DNA of 64,000 nucleotides from Oceanobacillus jeddahensis. Its GTDB lineage: Bacteria; Bacillota; Bacilli; Bacillales; Amphibacillaceae. Below, piece after piece: positions 1 through 9,138 of this stretch; the stretch's first letter is position 1; every line of letters begins with the position of its first letter. The notes beneath the pieces were generated by a model. That model worked only from the letters and a program-made list of their open reading frames with translations. It was not told the origin of the DNA and ran no database searches. The position numbers were made by a program, and so were the translations under genes. The stretch lies in the NCBI RefSeq assembly GCF_000750635.1, contig NZ_CCDM010000003.1, forward strand, positions 645,121 through 709,120, in the 5' to 3' direction.

Positions 1-1
1 C

Positions 2-49
2 AATCACGCATTAATTCACATTGAACCTTATGAAGCAGATAAAGAATAA
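2..49 (+). CDS. C-terminal end of a probable cation diffusion facilitator (partial)
   Basis: The window opens inside a plus-strand reading frame that stops with TAA at 47-49. The visible tail reads NHALIHIEPYEADKE. An IHIEP-type segment near the C-terminus is typical of the cytoplasmic domain of cation diffusion facilitator (Zn/Fe/Mn efflux) transporters. Only 15 codons are visible, so the family call is an inference from this short motif; the rest of the gene lies upstream of the window. Confidence 0.4.
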   Translation, partial: NHALIHIEPYEADKE

Positions 50-157
50 AACAACTTATAACCATAAAACATCTAACAACTCCCCTTTTCGCCGGATATT
101 CGCATATTAGCTTATCTTTGATTTTAAGGCAGCACCTTGCCTTATCTAAATCTCTTA

Positions 158-187
158 TTGACAACTCGAGTAAATTAATTGTATAGT
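158..187 (+). promoter_or_regulatory. Sigma-A type promoter of the T-box leader
   Basis: TTGACA at 158-163 and TATAGT at 182-187 are separated by 18 bp. Transcription would start near 194, just ahead of the T-box leader, so the spacing fits the downstream RNA element. Confidence 0.6.
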
Positions 188-231
188 CATTATTAACAAT
201 TCTATCGTTTGACAGTAAAAGTCCGCAGTAA

Positions 232-417
232 ATCATTATATAACAGTGATCAAGAGACAAGGTGGCTGGTGAAAACCTTGGTGTATAATCGATTGAATTA
301 CAGGCTTTGTAATCATACTTGTCACTGTAATCAAGTGAATGCGTGTATTTGGGCATTAACTAGGGTGGTAACGCGGAGATAACACTTCGTCCCTATCAGA
401 GGGGCGAAGTTTTTTTA
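232..417 (+). promoter_or_regulatory. T-box riboswitch with terminator, upstream of the NhaC-type transporter
   Basis: The conserved T-box sequence AGGGTGGTAACGCGG is at 362-376. It is followed by a terminator hairpin with arms ACTTCG and CGAAGT and a run of seven T (384-417). Stem I begins around ACAGTGA (about 235) and closes with TCACTGT near 320-327, with an AGAGA segment at the expected place. Uncharged tRNA would stabilise the antiterminator and switch on the gene at 507. A TAC codon follows GAAT at 299-301, suggesting a tyrosine specifier, but TTA is possible in another register and a second TAC lies near 316. The T-box call is firm; the amino acid is not. Confidence 0.93.
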
Positions 418-506
418 TTGGTTTAAAACGATAACAATGCATTTTATATGCTTTTATAAAAAATGAGTCATATCTTATGCGTATACAAGCCAAGGAGGAA
501 ATAAAA

Positions 507-1871
507 ATGAATTCAATTAAGGCACAACATAATCCTTCATTAGCAGTCTCCGTCATTTTTCTTATCCTGATTATAGCAATTATCAGTTTTTTCATGATTG
601 GTCTGGAAGCTGCACCTCACATACCTATTCTTATAGCTATATTTATTTTAATCGGCTATGGTTTATGGAATAAAATCAGTTACCAATCCTTGCAAAAAGC
701 AATGGGATTAGGTGCCGGATCCGCAATGGGAGCGGTATTCCTATTCTTTGTAATTGGTATTTTAATTAGCAGCTGGATGATCAGCGGAACAATCCCTGCT
801 TTAATGACAACTGGGTTATCCCTGATTTCGACTACGTGGTTTTATGCGATTGTCTTTGCGATTACCGGAATTATCGGCATCTCTTTAGGCAGCTCCCTGA
901 CCACTACAGCAACTGTCGGAGTTGCCCTGATTGGAATGGCCGGAGCAATGGATGCTTCTTTAGCAATTACAGCTGGAGCAATCGTTTCTGGAGCTTTTTT
1001 TGGTGATAAAATGTCACCTTTATCGGATACAACGAATCTGGCTTCAACGATTGTTGGTGTAGATTTATTTGAGCATATTAAACATATTAGCTTAACGACG
1101 ATTCCAGCGTTTATTCTATCGTTCATTGCTTTTGCAATACTTTCACCAAGTGACTCCTATGCGAGCAATAACATTGCCCAGTATCAAGATGCGCTGCAAG
1201 CCACTGGGCTGATCCATTGGAGTTCCTGGATTCCATTAATTATCTTGATTGTTTGCACAATTTTTAAACTTTCCGCTTTCTTATCACTATCTATCAGTAG
1301 TGTGATTGCAAGTATCATTGCGATTGCTTTTAACAGGTTTTCTTTAAGCGAAATTCCTGCAATATGGTTAGGTGGACATCCTGGAGGATCAGATTTTGAA
1401 CCTGTAAATGAATTAATAACGCGAGGCGGTATGGAAGATATGTTTTTCACCATTACTCTCGTACTCCTTGCTTTAAGTTTTGGCGGATTATTATTTGTTA
1501 CAGGGATTTTACCGACCTTACTCAAGACGCTGCAAACAAAACTTCGAAGAACAAGATCCATTATCGCTTCGACAGCTGGTACAGCAATTGGTGTCAATGT
1601 CTTCATAGGAGAGCAATATTTATCTATCCTCTTAACCGGCGAAACGTTTCAGCAAATTTATGAAAGAGCCGGCTTAACGAAAAAAGCATTAGCCCGAACA
1701 TTAGAAGATGCAGGAACAGTAATTAATCCGCTTGTTCCTTGGAGTGTATGCGGCGTATTTATCGCCGATGTTTTAGGTATTCCTGTACTGACATACTTGC
1801 CATTTGCATTTTTCTGTTTGTTAAGCCCGCTTATTACTATTTTATTTGGAGCAAGAACAGCTAAAAAATAA
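507..1871 (+). CDS. NhaC-family Na+/H+ antiporter-like transporter, probable amino acid (tyrosine) carrier
   Basis: A 454-residue membrane protein with about 11-12 hydrophobic segments, of the length and composition of the NhaC family. The segment GDKMSPLSDTTNLAS near residue 165 is the family hallmark. The start at ATG 507 is preceded by AAGGAGG; an in-frame ATG at 477 has no ribosome binding site. The family is annotated as sodium/proton antiporters, but members controlled by tyrosine T-boxes have been predicted to carry tyrosine. The T-box here makes an amino acid substrate more likely than simple sodium export. Substrate remains inferred. It forms a single-gene unit ending in the terminator at 1885-1922. 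Confidence 0.88.
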   Translation: MNSIKAQHNPSLAVSVIFLILIIAIISFFMIGLEAAPHIPILIAIFILIGYGLWNKISYQSLQKAMGLGAGSAMGAVFLFFVIGILISSWMISGTIPALMTTGLSLISTTWFYAIVFAITGIIGISLGSSLTTTATVGVALIGMAGAMDASLAITAGAIVSGAFFGDKMSPLSDTTNLASTIVGVDLFEHIKHISLTTIPAFILSFIAFAILSPSDSYASNNIAQYQDALQATGLIHWSSWIPLIILIVCTIFKLSAFLSLSISSVIASIIAIAFNRFSLSEIPAIWLGGHPGGSDFEPVNELITRGGMEDMFFTITLVLLALSFGGLLFVTGILPTLLKTLQTKLRRTRSIIASTAGTAIGVNVFIGEQYLSILLTGETFQQIYERAGLTKKALARTLEDAGTVINPLVPWSVCGVFIADVLGIPVLTYLPFAFFCLLSPLITILFGARTAKK

Positions 1872-1884
1872 GATGAAAAGAAAT

Positions 1885-1922
1885 AAACCCTCATGAATGA
1901 TACAGATCATTCATGAGGGTTT
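1885..1922. terminator. Bidirectional terminator between the NhaC-type gene and map
   Basis: A perfect inverted repeat, AAACCCTCATGAATGA and its complement around the loop TACAGA, lies between two convergent genes. It ends in TTT and carries A residues on the other side, so it can serve both. Confidence 0.85.
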
Positions 1923-1926
1923 ATGT

Positions 1927-2679
1927 TTACTTGTCTTGCTCCGTTAAAATAATCGGATCTTCCTTCGTAACAACAATTTGGTGCTCAAACTGTGCAGAAC
2001 GTCCTTTATCAATTGTTCTGGCAGTCCATCCGTTATCATCCATCTTACTACGCCAGTCACCTTCATTAATCATTGGCTCAATCGTAATAACCATACCTTC
2101 TTTTAAACGAATGCCTTTATTGGGCAAACCGTAATGCGGCACGTGCGGGTCTTCATGAATTGTAGGTCCAATTCCGTGACCAGTGAAGTCACGAACGACA
2201 GAAAAACCTTCCGTCTCTGCATAAGATTGAATCGCGTGCCCAATATCTCCTAAACGGTTACCATGTTTTGCCTGGGCAACTCCTTTATATAGTGCTTCCT
2301 TCGTTACTTCAATTAGCTTCTGTCCTTTTTCATCTACATTCCCCACAGCATAGGTCCATGCAGAGTCAGCTAAACCTCCGTTTAAATTAACGACCATATC
2401 AATCGTTACAATATCCCCATCTTCCAGTGGTTTCTCCGTTGGAAATCCATGACAAATTTCATCATTCAACGAAGCGCAAATTGCATAAGGATAACCATTA
2501 TAACCTTTTTGCTCTGGAGTCGCTCCATGTTCTTCCAGAAATTTTTCCACGAATTTATCTAACTCCAGTGTGGTGACACCTGGCTTAATACGTTTTGCAA
2601 GTTCTTTATGTGTAGCTACAAGCAAATCAGCTGCTTCTTGCATTTGCTGTACTTCTCGTTTACTTTTTCTAGTTATCAT
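1927..2679 (-). CDS. map: Type I methionine aminopeptidase
   Basis: A 250-residue protein that removes the initiator methionine from new proteins in the cytoplasm, using two metal ions. It shows the family order: substrate histidine in CHGFP (about residue 78), metal ligand aspartates in TIDMVV and ADSAWT (about 95 and 106), the histidine of GHGIG (about 169), a glutamate in ITIEP and a final glutamate in FEHQI. The length and solitary position resemble B. subtilis MapB (YflG), the second enzyme encoded outside the ribosomal protein cluster, rather than MapA. RBS AAGGAAG precedes the ATG, and a TTGATT/TATATA promoter lies just upstream. Confidence 0.95.
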   Translation of the reverse strand: MITRKSKREVQQMQEAADLLVATHKELAKRIKPGVTTLELDKFVEKFLEEHGATPEQKGYNGYPYAICASLNDEICHGFPTEKPLEDGDIVTIDMVVNLNGGLADSAWTYAVGNVDEKGQKLIEVTKEALYKGVAQAKHGNRLGDIGHAIQSYAETEGFSVVRDFTGHGIGPTIHEDPHVPHYGLPNKGIRLKEGMVITIEPMINEGDWRSKMDDNGWTARTIDKGRSAQFEHQIVVTKEDPIILTEQDK

Positions 2680-2703
2680 TTACTTTACTTCCTTTCTAAA
2701 TTC

Positions 2704-2732
2704 TATATACGCAATACTATAAGGGAAATCAA
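2704..2732 (-). promoter_or_regulatory. Sigma-A type promoter of map
   Basis: On the minus strand TTGATT (2727-2732) and TATATA (2704-2709) are separated by 17 bp. They lie 25-53 bp upstream of the map start codon. Confidence 0.55.
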
Positions 2733-2900
2733 TTAAATTATTTTAAATAATGTTTCATATCTACAGTCCATTGTAAATTCTAACACAACCATTCTGAAAC
2801 GAACAGTATATTACCTTCATCTGCACAGTAACTATAGATGTAATTGCTAACTTGGAATTTGATCGTTCCAAGAAATCACCTCTCTTTAATATATTATGAA

Positions 2901-3594
2901 ACTCAACTTTCGCACCTAAGAATAAGCATATATATCTTGCTATTTCAGGATTATCGAGTTCTTCATTATTGTACTTTTTTTGAACGAATGATAGTGTATA
3001 GCTCCCGCTCCGGCCAACCACTCCACTCTGATAAAATTATACAGCGAATGACAGAAATAACATTTTGATGAGTTGGACGAAATAATCGCTTTGCAGTCTC
3101 TATAAACAATCATTCCTGTATTTTAAATGGTTGGTTTAGCAGTTCAATTCAAAACTGCATGAATCGTTAACATCAAGAACAGCTTTCATACACAAAAAGT
3201 AATCTTGGCTGAACATTTTTACGATGCACTACGAAAAATCTCTTCTGTCTGATCTACTTTTATTTGTTCAACTATTCCACGTATAGAACACCATACTAGC
3301 GGAGGCGGACCGTTTTGACTCCTGAGGGATCAGCACCATCTGAAGATCCACTTTTGCCAAGCGATCTTCTTGGCAAAAGTTAGCTGAAGAGCGTGCCCCT
3401 AGGTAGACTAAGAACGCAACGTCCTGGGGTTGGGACTGCGATTACTCGCCCCATCAAAACCGTTGTACGTCGGAAAGCAAAACGGTCCGCCGCAGCGGTA
3501 TTTTACACTTCACCTGCTATTCTTTTTATTAAAAGAACAATCCACTCTTTTTTCTATAAAAATGAAGTCACTTTTTAAGGTGCGTAAATTGAGT
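2901..3594 (-). mobile_element. Family E repeat element, copy E1 (reverse orientation)
   Basis: About 694 bp with no credible gene. The ends form an inverted repeat: ACTCAACTTTCGCACCTAAG at 2901 and the complement AAGGTGCGTAAATTGAGT ending at 3594. The sequence TATGAA directly flanks both ends (2895-2900 and 3595-3600), as expected for a target site duplication. Inside are a TTTTGCCAAG/CTTGGCAAAA hairpin (about 3352-3379) and a GACGT cassette (about 3403-3471). It is the only copy of the six in this orientation. No transposase is present, so it is probably moved in trans. Confidence 0.85.
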
Positions 3595-3724
3595 TATGAA
3601 AGTAAATGAAAATACTTTTATTTCATAATAATGGTAAAAGCATTTTGCGAAAAACTGGCAGCGTGTTACGATAAGCTTATCCTTACCCCGTAATATAAAC
3701 AGAATAGAAAAAGGAGGTTTTCTT

Positions 3725-4450
3725 GTGATAGAGATTTCCCATATTAATAAAAGTTTTGATGGCAACAAAAAAATTATTGAAGATTTAACATTAACCATTC
3801 CAGATGGAAAAATTGTCGGTTTTCTCGGACCTAATGGTGCGGGTAAGTCTACTACTATTAATATGATGACTGGTGTTTTACCAATAGATGAAGGAACAAT
3901 TACTTTAAATGGAATTGATATTGAAAAAGAATCTTTAAAAGCAAAACAGATTTTTGGGTTTGTTCCAGACCGCTCAGATATTTTTCTGAGACTAAAAGGG
4001 TTAGAATATCTTAATTTTATTGCTGACATTTACCAAGTTCCTGAGGTAGTACGACAAGAAAAAATAACTTATTACACAGAACAATTTTCAATTGATCATG
4101 CCTTGGGAAATTATATTCAAAGCTACTCTCATGGCATGCGGCAAAAGATTATGGTTACCTCTGTGCTGCTGCATGATCCAGATATTTGGATCTTAGATGA
4201 ACCGTTAACCGGCCTGGATCCAAAATCATCCCATGCTTTAAAGCAAATGATGCGAGAGCATGCCGACAAAGGAAATACGGTTTTTTTCTCCAGCCATGGT
4301 CTGGAGGTTGTAGAACAGCTCTGTGATGAAGTGGCTATTATTAACCGTGGTAAGCTTTTATTTTATGGAACCATTGATGAGCTGCAAGCTAAATATCAAA
4401 CAGATCAGTCCCTTGAGAATGTATTTTTGGAGTTGACCAATGATGCGTAA
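3725..4450 (+). CDS. ABC transporter ATP-binding protein, YthP/EcsA-like
   Basis: A 241-residue ATPase subunit that would drive the membrane protein encoded next. Walker A is GPNGAGKST (about residues 36-44), the signature is the variant SYSHGMRQK (about 138-146), Walker B is IWILDEP, and the switch histidine follows as SSH. It begins with GTG at 3725 behind AAAGGAGG. The downstream permease start overlaps its end by 11 bp, so the two are translationally coupled. Size and partner match the B. subtilis ythPQ pair, an EcsAB-related transporter whose substrate I cannot name. The start lies 130 bp from the end of repeat E1. Confidence 0.9.
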   Translation: MIEISHINKSFDGNKKIIEDLTLTIPDGKIVGFLGPNGAGKSTTINMMTGVLPIDEGTITLNGIDIEKESLKAKQIFGFVPDRSDIFLRLKGLEYLNFIADIYQVPEVVRQEKITYYTEQFSIDHALGNYIQSYSHGMRQKIMVTSVLLHDPDIWILDEPLTGLDPKSSHALKQMMREHADKGNTVFFSSHGLEVVEQLCDEVAIINRGKLLFYGTIDELQAKYQTDQSLENVFLELTNDA

Positions 4451-6080
4451 TACATGGACAGTGACAAAAATCATGTTAAAAATGCAATATTCCTCAGCCG
4501 GCAAACAAAATAACGCTTGGATTTATGTAGTCGGTTCCCTGATTTTAATTCCTTTTTTCATTATGATCATGCAGGGATTAAATTCCATATTCTCTAACGC
4601 CTATCATATTCTGGCTGAAGTGAACCAGGAAAGTATGCTTTTAGGTTTGGTATTGCTCTTTATTACAGCGATACTGCTTTTTTTCTCATTTATCATGGTT
4701 TTATCTACTTTTTATTTTTCAGATGACATTACAGCCTATATTCCATTACCTGTTCACCCTTATCAACTATTGACTGGAAAAGCAGCAAATCCTTTAATCT
4801 ATAATTATTTAATATCCGCATTACTTTTTTTACCTTTTCTATTCATGTATGGAAGCCTTAGTAACGCATCGGTTATATTTTATGCCTATGGTTTTATTTT
4901 GTTTCTCATTTTTCCAATCATTCCATTTAGTCTTGTAGCAATTATCCTCATGTTTATCATGCGTTATGTTAATATTGCAAAGAACAAGGATCGTTCTAAA
5001 ATCTTTATGGGTGTCGGCTCTTTATTATTTATTATTTTCATTAACGTCCTTGTCCGTCTAAATATGGATGATGCTGCATTAGTTGATACACTTACGGTCG
5101 CTATACAGGAGCAAGAAGGATTACTTCAGATGATTACGATAATCTTTCCACCCGCCTACTTCGGTGCAAGCAGCCTATACTTTGCTGACAGCTGGTCCGG
5201 TATTCTATTCCTGCTTGCGCTTCTAGCTGTATTTGCCCTTAGCATTTTATTATTTATTTGGGCAGGACAGCAATTTTATCTAAAGGGCGTCCGTGGAATG
5301 AGCTCAGGAAGTAAAGGAAAATTATCAGCTAAAACATCGCAAAAACTGACACAACAGCGCTCGATTTTAAAAACATATATACTCAAAGAAATAAAAATAA
5401 TTTTTCGTACTCCTGCTTTTCTCATGCAATGTGTTATTCAGTCATTATTTTTTCCGGTTTTTATAACGGTAATTTTATTTTTAGATATGGGAGATGAGCT
5501 AGCAGGATTTGTTCCTACTGCACCAGAAAAAAATCTATTTCTTATACTATTCATGATCTCGATATTTATTTTAAGCGCAAATGCAACAGCGTTTACGGCC
5601 TTTTCCAGAGAGGGAGCAAGCAATAAATTAAATTTATTCTTACCAATCCCCTTTCATAATTTACTTCAAGCAAAATTACTTGTAGCCTATTTTATATCAC
5701 TCCTGCCATTTATACTTATTATGGGAGTTGGTATTTATGTAAATATTCCTTTGGAAATATTTATTGGTTGGATAGGCATTACATTGCTCTATAACTGGTT
5801 AGCTGTGATGATTAACTTCATCATAGATATTCAAATACCAAAGCTTCACTGGACGGACGAACAGGAATTATTTAAAGGGAGATTTATACCATTTTTTATT
5901 TCTCTTGCGCAAATCGCTTTTTTTGGAATTTTAACGATTATACTTTGGAATACAAATATAACGGGTGTTTATCCAGTTATGTTTATTATGCTAATGGTTA
6001 CACTTGCAGTTACCATTTCTGCACAAGCCTATTCACGTAAAAAAGTAACATTAAAAACGTTGCAAAATCTGGACAGCTGA
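4440..6080 (+). CDS. ABC transporter permease, YthQ-like
   Basis: A 546-residue integral membrane protein with about 12 hydrophobic segments, partner of the ATPase at 3725. Its architecture (a cytoplasmic basic stretch near residues 280-310 between two membrane halves) fits the large EcsB/YthQ-type permeases. ATG codons occur at 4440 and 4443; either would overlap the end of the upstream gene. The substrate is unknown. The two genes form a simple operon with no other members. Confidence 0.85.
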   Translation: MMRNTWTVTKIMLKMQYSSAGKQNNAWIYVVGSLILIPFFIMIMQGLNSIFSNAYHILAEVNQESMLLGLVLLFITAILLFFSFIMVLSTFYFSDDITAYIPLPVHPYQLLTGKAANPLIYNYLISALLFLPFLFMYGSLSNASVIFYAYGFILFLIFPIIPFSLVAIILMFIMRYVNIAKNKDRSKIFMGVGSLLFIIFINVLVRLNMDDAALVDTLTVAIQEQEGLLQMITIIFPPAYFGASSLYFADSWSGILFLLALLAVFALSILLFIWAGQQFYLKGVRGMSSGSKGKLSAKTSQKLTQQRSILKTYILKEIKIIFRTPAFLMQCVIQSLFFPVFITVILFLDMGDELAGFVPTAPEKNLFLILFMISIFILSANATAFTAFSREGASNKLNLFLPIPFHNLLQAKLLVAYFISLLPFILIMGVGIYVNIPLEIFIGWIGITLLYNWLAVMINFIIDIQIPKLHWTDEQELFKGRFIPFFISLAQIAFFGILTIILWNTNITGVYPVMFIMLMVTLAVTISAQAYSRKKVTLKTLQNLDS

Positions 6081-6137
6081 TTTAAATACTTTCCAAAGTG
6101 CAACCTTTGCCGGTATAATGATGTACTGACTTTATTA

Positions 6138-6170
6138 ATTTGGAGGCAGGAGTTTACCCTGTGATAAAAC
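6138..6170 (+). repeat. Fragment of repeat family R2
   Basis: The stretch around TTTGGAGGCAGGAGTTTACC followed by GTGATAAAAC is a degenerate right half of the two-hairpin repeat seen at 32731 and 42004. The left arm is missing. Confidence 0.5.
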
Positions 6171-6173
6171 AGA

Positions 6174-6219
6174 AAGAAGACTTACTTGCCAATTTGCCCG
6201 CAAGTAAGTCTTCTTATTT
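6174..6219. terminator. Terminator between ythQ-like and yjcZ-like genes
   Basis: AGAAGACTTACTTGC and its perfect complement form a long stem, followed by TTATTTTT on the plus strand and preceded by A residues. It serves the convergent pair on both sides. Confidence 0.8.
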
Positions 6220-6226
6220 TTAATGA

Positions 6227-6370
6227 TTAACAGTAGTAGCCACCCGTGTAGCCTTGGTTTCCAGAGTACGCTGTTCCAATAATAATTAACAAAATAAATA
6301 ACACAACTAATAACGCAAAGCCCGCTGAGCCAAAGCTTTGGCGATGATCATCACAACATTCTTTACCCAT
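6227..6370 (-). CDS. YjcZ-family small sporulation membrane protein
   Basis: A 47-residue ORF beginning MGKECCDDHRQSF and continuing GSAGFALLVVLFILLIIIG, then a glycine/tyrosine-rich tail ending GGYYC. The single hydrophobic segment with a GFAL(L/I)VVLFILLIIxG core is the signature of the YjcZ family of tiny proteins made in spore formers; some members are needed for spore coat assembly or germination. A strong GAGGAGG lies 10 nt before the ATG. The gene stands alone and ends in the hairpin at 6174-6219. The precise role is not known. Confidence 0.85.
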   Translation of the reverse strand: MGKECCDDHRQSFGSAGFALLVVLFILLIIIGTAYSGNQGYTGGYYC

Positions 6371-6532
6371 GTGTATATAACCTCCTCTATTTGAACTACT
6401 TTAACTTATGCAGCTTCATCCAAATTGGGAAGGCGAATGACTATTTTTTTAGAAAAACTCAGCAAAGCTTGTTTTTTGTCCATGAATATAATGCTTTTTA
6501 TATCCATTTTTTAAAAGGACTGCGGTCACCAA

Positions 6533-6588
6533 TGTTGTCAGTTTAATATGACCGCTGCGGTCACTCGTCCCATAAAAAAACATTGGTA
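6533..6588. repeat. Degenerate cassette-like inverted repeat
   Basis: CCAATGTT and AACATTGG bracket a core that, on the minus strand, reads ATGGGACGAGTGACCGCAG. That core resembles the GATGGGGCGAGTAATCGCAG core of the GACGT cassette in the E elements, so this is probably a decayed relative. Confidence 0.4.
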
Positions 6589-6611
6589 AATTTCATTCTT
6601 TTATCCGTATA

Positions 6612-7361
6612 CTAAATATATTCCCGAACGTCATAAATTTTCCCGTTTTCAATATTGTCATCCATTAAAATATCAATCAAAACGCCGCCTATGACATCTG
6701 CATCCCTTAATTGATTATTTTCTTTTAATGCGCGGAAACTTTCTACATCTTTAAATGCTCCTTGTGAGCTGGAACGAATTATTTCTTGCATTCCTGTATC
6801 CATAACACCAGGGCTAAATGCAATAATAGCATGTTCTGTTTCTGCCTGTTCTATGGCAACCGTCTGCGTATACATATTCATACTAGCTTTTGTCGAACAA
6901 TAAACGCTCCATCCATACTTTGGTTTGTCAGCTGCTCCCGAGGTTACGATTGCAGTAAGAAGTTGAATATTATTTTCGGTCGCTTTTTTCAAAAAATAAT
7001 TCGTCAAGGCCATTGGTGCGACCGTATTTACATGAATTTGCTTCATTAAGTCATCTATCTCTATATTTTCAGCACGATCAATCGGATCAACTAAGCCTGC
7101 ATTATTGATTAAATACAATTTAGACAGTGTATCGTTAAACAAAATTTCCTCAAGACTTTGGCATACTTTTTCTATAGCATCCTTTTCAGATAAATCACAT
7201 GATATAAATTGATAATCAGCATTATTTTCTTTTGCATAACTATATAACTGAGTGTTATCGGTTCGGGAAATCCCCACCACATTAATGCCTGACTCTAAAA
7301 ATAACTTTGCAACCGCTGCTCCCAAACCTTTTGAAGCTCCCGTAATAATTGCTGTCTCCAT
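6612..7361 (-). CDS. Short-chain dehydrogenase/reductase, YueD-like
   Basis: A 249-residue cytoplasmic oxidoreductase of the classical SDR family. It has the nucleotide-binding TGASKGLGAA motif at residues 7-16, NNAG near 89-92 and the YCSTKAS active-site motif near 155 (Tyr and Lys). The closest fit in B. subtilis is YueD, an NADPH-dependent benzil reductase; sepiapterin-reductase-like enzymes share the fold. The physiological substrate is unknown. AAAGGAG precedes the ATG. It is separated from the next gene upstream by a repeat fragment and a terminator. Confidence 0.8.
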   Translation of the reverse strand: METAIITGASKGLGAAVAKLFLESGINVVGISRTDNTQLYSYAKENNADYQFISCDLSEKDAIEKVCQSLEEILFNDTLSKLYLINNAGLVDPIDRAENIEIDDLMKQIHVNTVAPMALTNYFLKKATENNIQLLTAIVTSGAADKPKYGWSVYCSTKASMNMYTQTVAIEQAETEHAIIAFSPGVMDTGMQEIIRSSSQGAFKDVESFRALKENNQLRDADVIGGVLIDILMDDNIENGKIYDVREYI

Positions 7362-7670
7362 AAAGCTCTACTCCTTTCTAAATTTTTATTTATTACTTTA
7401 TTCCCTTTTTTTCTATACTTTGCACATTAAAATTTATGCTCTATATCATAATATTTCTTACACTTTCCTATCGTGTAAAAAATGATTACGTTGCTAATTT
7501 TCAAAAGTAACATTTATACATTATGTAAACAAAAAGACCAGTCTCAATAAGATCATCATTATTGAAAACTGATCTTTTTACGGATTTACCGGTAATGCCC
7601 TTCACTCACTTCAAAATATTATATGTGAAAGGAAAAAATGAAGAAATCCTTTATTGCTCAAAGCTTTCCT
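7362..7670. other. Intergenic stretch with R3 fragment and terminator
   Basis: A gap of about 310 bp. It holds a fragment of repeat R3 at 7456-7483 (ACTTTCCTATCGTGTAAAAA, also at 13145 and 25115) and a hairpin at 7531-7581 with AAAAAGACCAGT and ACTGATCTTTTT arms. The hairpin most likely terminates the M20 peptidase gene on the minus strand. No gene is visible. Confidence 0.6.
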
Positions 7671-9032
7671 TTATAATTCAGTCCAGTAATAAGCTAATGT
7701 TTCCATTCCTTTTTCAAAACTGTCTACTGGAAAGCTTTCATTTGGTGAATGTAAACGGTCTTCCGGTGTACCAAAACCTAAGAGCACAATTGGATATTGA
7801 TACGTTGCTTCCAACCATTCAACTACAGGAATGGAGCCTCCCATTCTTAAGAAAACTGTTTCTTTTCCAAACGCTTTTGTATAGCTTTTAGCGGCTTTTT
7901 TAATTAATGGATGGTCCGGCTCTACTTTATAAGCTTTTGCAGAAAGTTTTTCTTTTTCAACATGCACATGTACCCCTGATGGAGCAAATTTCTCAACATG
8001 GTTCACTAATTTTTCCTGAACATCCTGCGGGTCCTGTCCAGGAACAAGCCGGCAAGTAATTTTTGCAGTTGCGGTGGAAGGAATAATTGTTTTTGTACCT
8101 TCCCCCTGATATCCGCCAAACAGTCCATTTACTTCCAGAGTCGGTCTGCCCATGGTATGCTCTTTCGCAGTATACCCTTTTTCAGATACCGTTTCCGGAA
8201 TATTGGTTGCTTTTACAAAATCTTCTCCCGGTGCTTTTTCCATAAGCTCTTTCTCGGCGGAGGTTATATCCTCTGCGCCATCATAAAAACCATCTACTGT
8301 AATAACTTCATTTTCATCCTTCATGGAGGCAAGCAAGTGGCTCATCGCCATTAAAGGATTGCGGACTGCACCGCCATACATGCCGGAATGAAGATCATGG
8401 TCTGGTCCCGTCAGCGTAATTTCAATTCCCGTAAATCCTTTTAAACCATATAAAATGGTTGGTTGATTTTTCTCAGCCATCCCCGAATCAGAAATAACTG
8501 CAAAATCTGCTTGAAATTGTTTTTTCTTCTCTTGTAACAGCTCATAAAGGTTCTCACTGCCAATTTCTTCTTCTCCTTCAATACAAACCTTTACATTCAT
8601 CGGCAATTTTCCTTCTGTTTGCAGGAAAGCTTCAAAAACGGCAAGATGCATAAATACTTGTCCTTTATCATCACTTGATCCGCGGGCGTAGATTCTTCCA
8701 TTACGCACTTCTGCCTGAAACGGCTCACTATCCCACTGATCAATCGGGTCTACCGGCTGTACGTCATAATGGCCATAAAACAAAACAGTCGGAGCTTCCG
8801 GACCGGCTTCCGTGTATTCCGCATAAACAAGCGGATGACCTTTTGTCTCCACTTTTTCTACATTTTCAAATTTTAATTCATTTAAATAGTCAGTTAAAAA
8901 ATCGGCAGCACGATGAATGTCATCCTTATGCGCCGGATCCGTACTGACACTTGGAATTGCTAAAAAATTATATAATTTTTGCAATAACGCTTCTTGATTT
9001 TCTTTTAAATAAGCAATTGCTTTTTCACTCAT
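7671..9032 (-). CDS. M20-family metallodipeptidase
   Basis: A 453-residue zinc peptidase of the M20 family (DapE/carnosinase type), expected to hydrolyse dipeptides in the cytoplasm. Zinc-site motifs run in family order: YGHYDVQP (His and Asp, about residues 88-90), SSDDKGQ (bridging Asp), GEEEIGSEN (catalytic Glu and ligand), SDSG, and a late histidine in RLHSPNE. The inserted dimerisation domain between about 195 and 330 contains the LHSGMYGG motif of dipeptidases. Length is normal. The start has AGGAGG just upstream. Exact specificity cannot be read from sequence. Confidence 0.9.
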   Translation of the reverse strand: MSEKAIAYLKENQEALLQKLYNFLAIPSVSTDPAHKDDIHRAADFLTDYLNELKFENVEKVETKGHPLVYAEYTEAGPEAPTVLFYGHYDVQPVDPIDQWDSEPFQAEVRNGRIYARGSSDDKGQVFMHLAVFEAFLQTEGKLPMNVKVCIEGEEEIGSENLYELLQEKKKQFQADFAVISDSGMAEKNQPTILYGLKGFTGIEITLTGPDHDLHSGMYGGAVRNPLMAMSHLLASMKDENEVITVDGFYDGAEDITSAEKELMEKAPGEDFVKATNIPETVSEKGYTAKEHTMGRPTLEVNGLFGGYQGEGTKTIIPSTATAKITCRLVPGQDPQDVQEKLVNHVEKFAPSGVHVHVEKEKLSAKAYKVEPDHPLIKKAAKSYTKAFGKETVFLRMGGSIPVVEWLEATYQYPIVLLGFGTPEDRLHSPNESFPVDSFEKGMETLAYYWTEL

Positions 9033-9138
9033 TATTCTATTCCTCCTTCAACTTGGGCTATACAGGATCTCCAGTTCATTAAATGAGTTCCATTAGTCTT
9101 TCCGAATATGCAATAATTGGAAGCTGTATACCATTGAT

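Noticed and set aside
842..1606. Minus-strand ORFs opposite the NhaC gene and similar long antisense ORFs opposite odhA, carB and argJ
   Set aside because: They are shadows of real genes, with no start signals and no recognisable domains.
2901..3594. E elements as group II introns, retrons or CRISPR arrays
   Set aside because: No reverse transcriptase, no domain V-like end and no regular short repeats with spacers. Terminal inverted repeats and flanking duplications fit a transposon-type element better.
2901..3594. Assignment of family E to a named IS family
   Set aside because: The ends recall IS ends in general, but without a transposase gene and without a database the family cannot be named.
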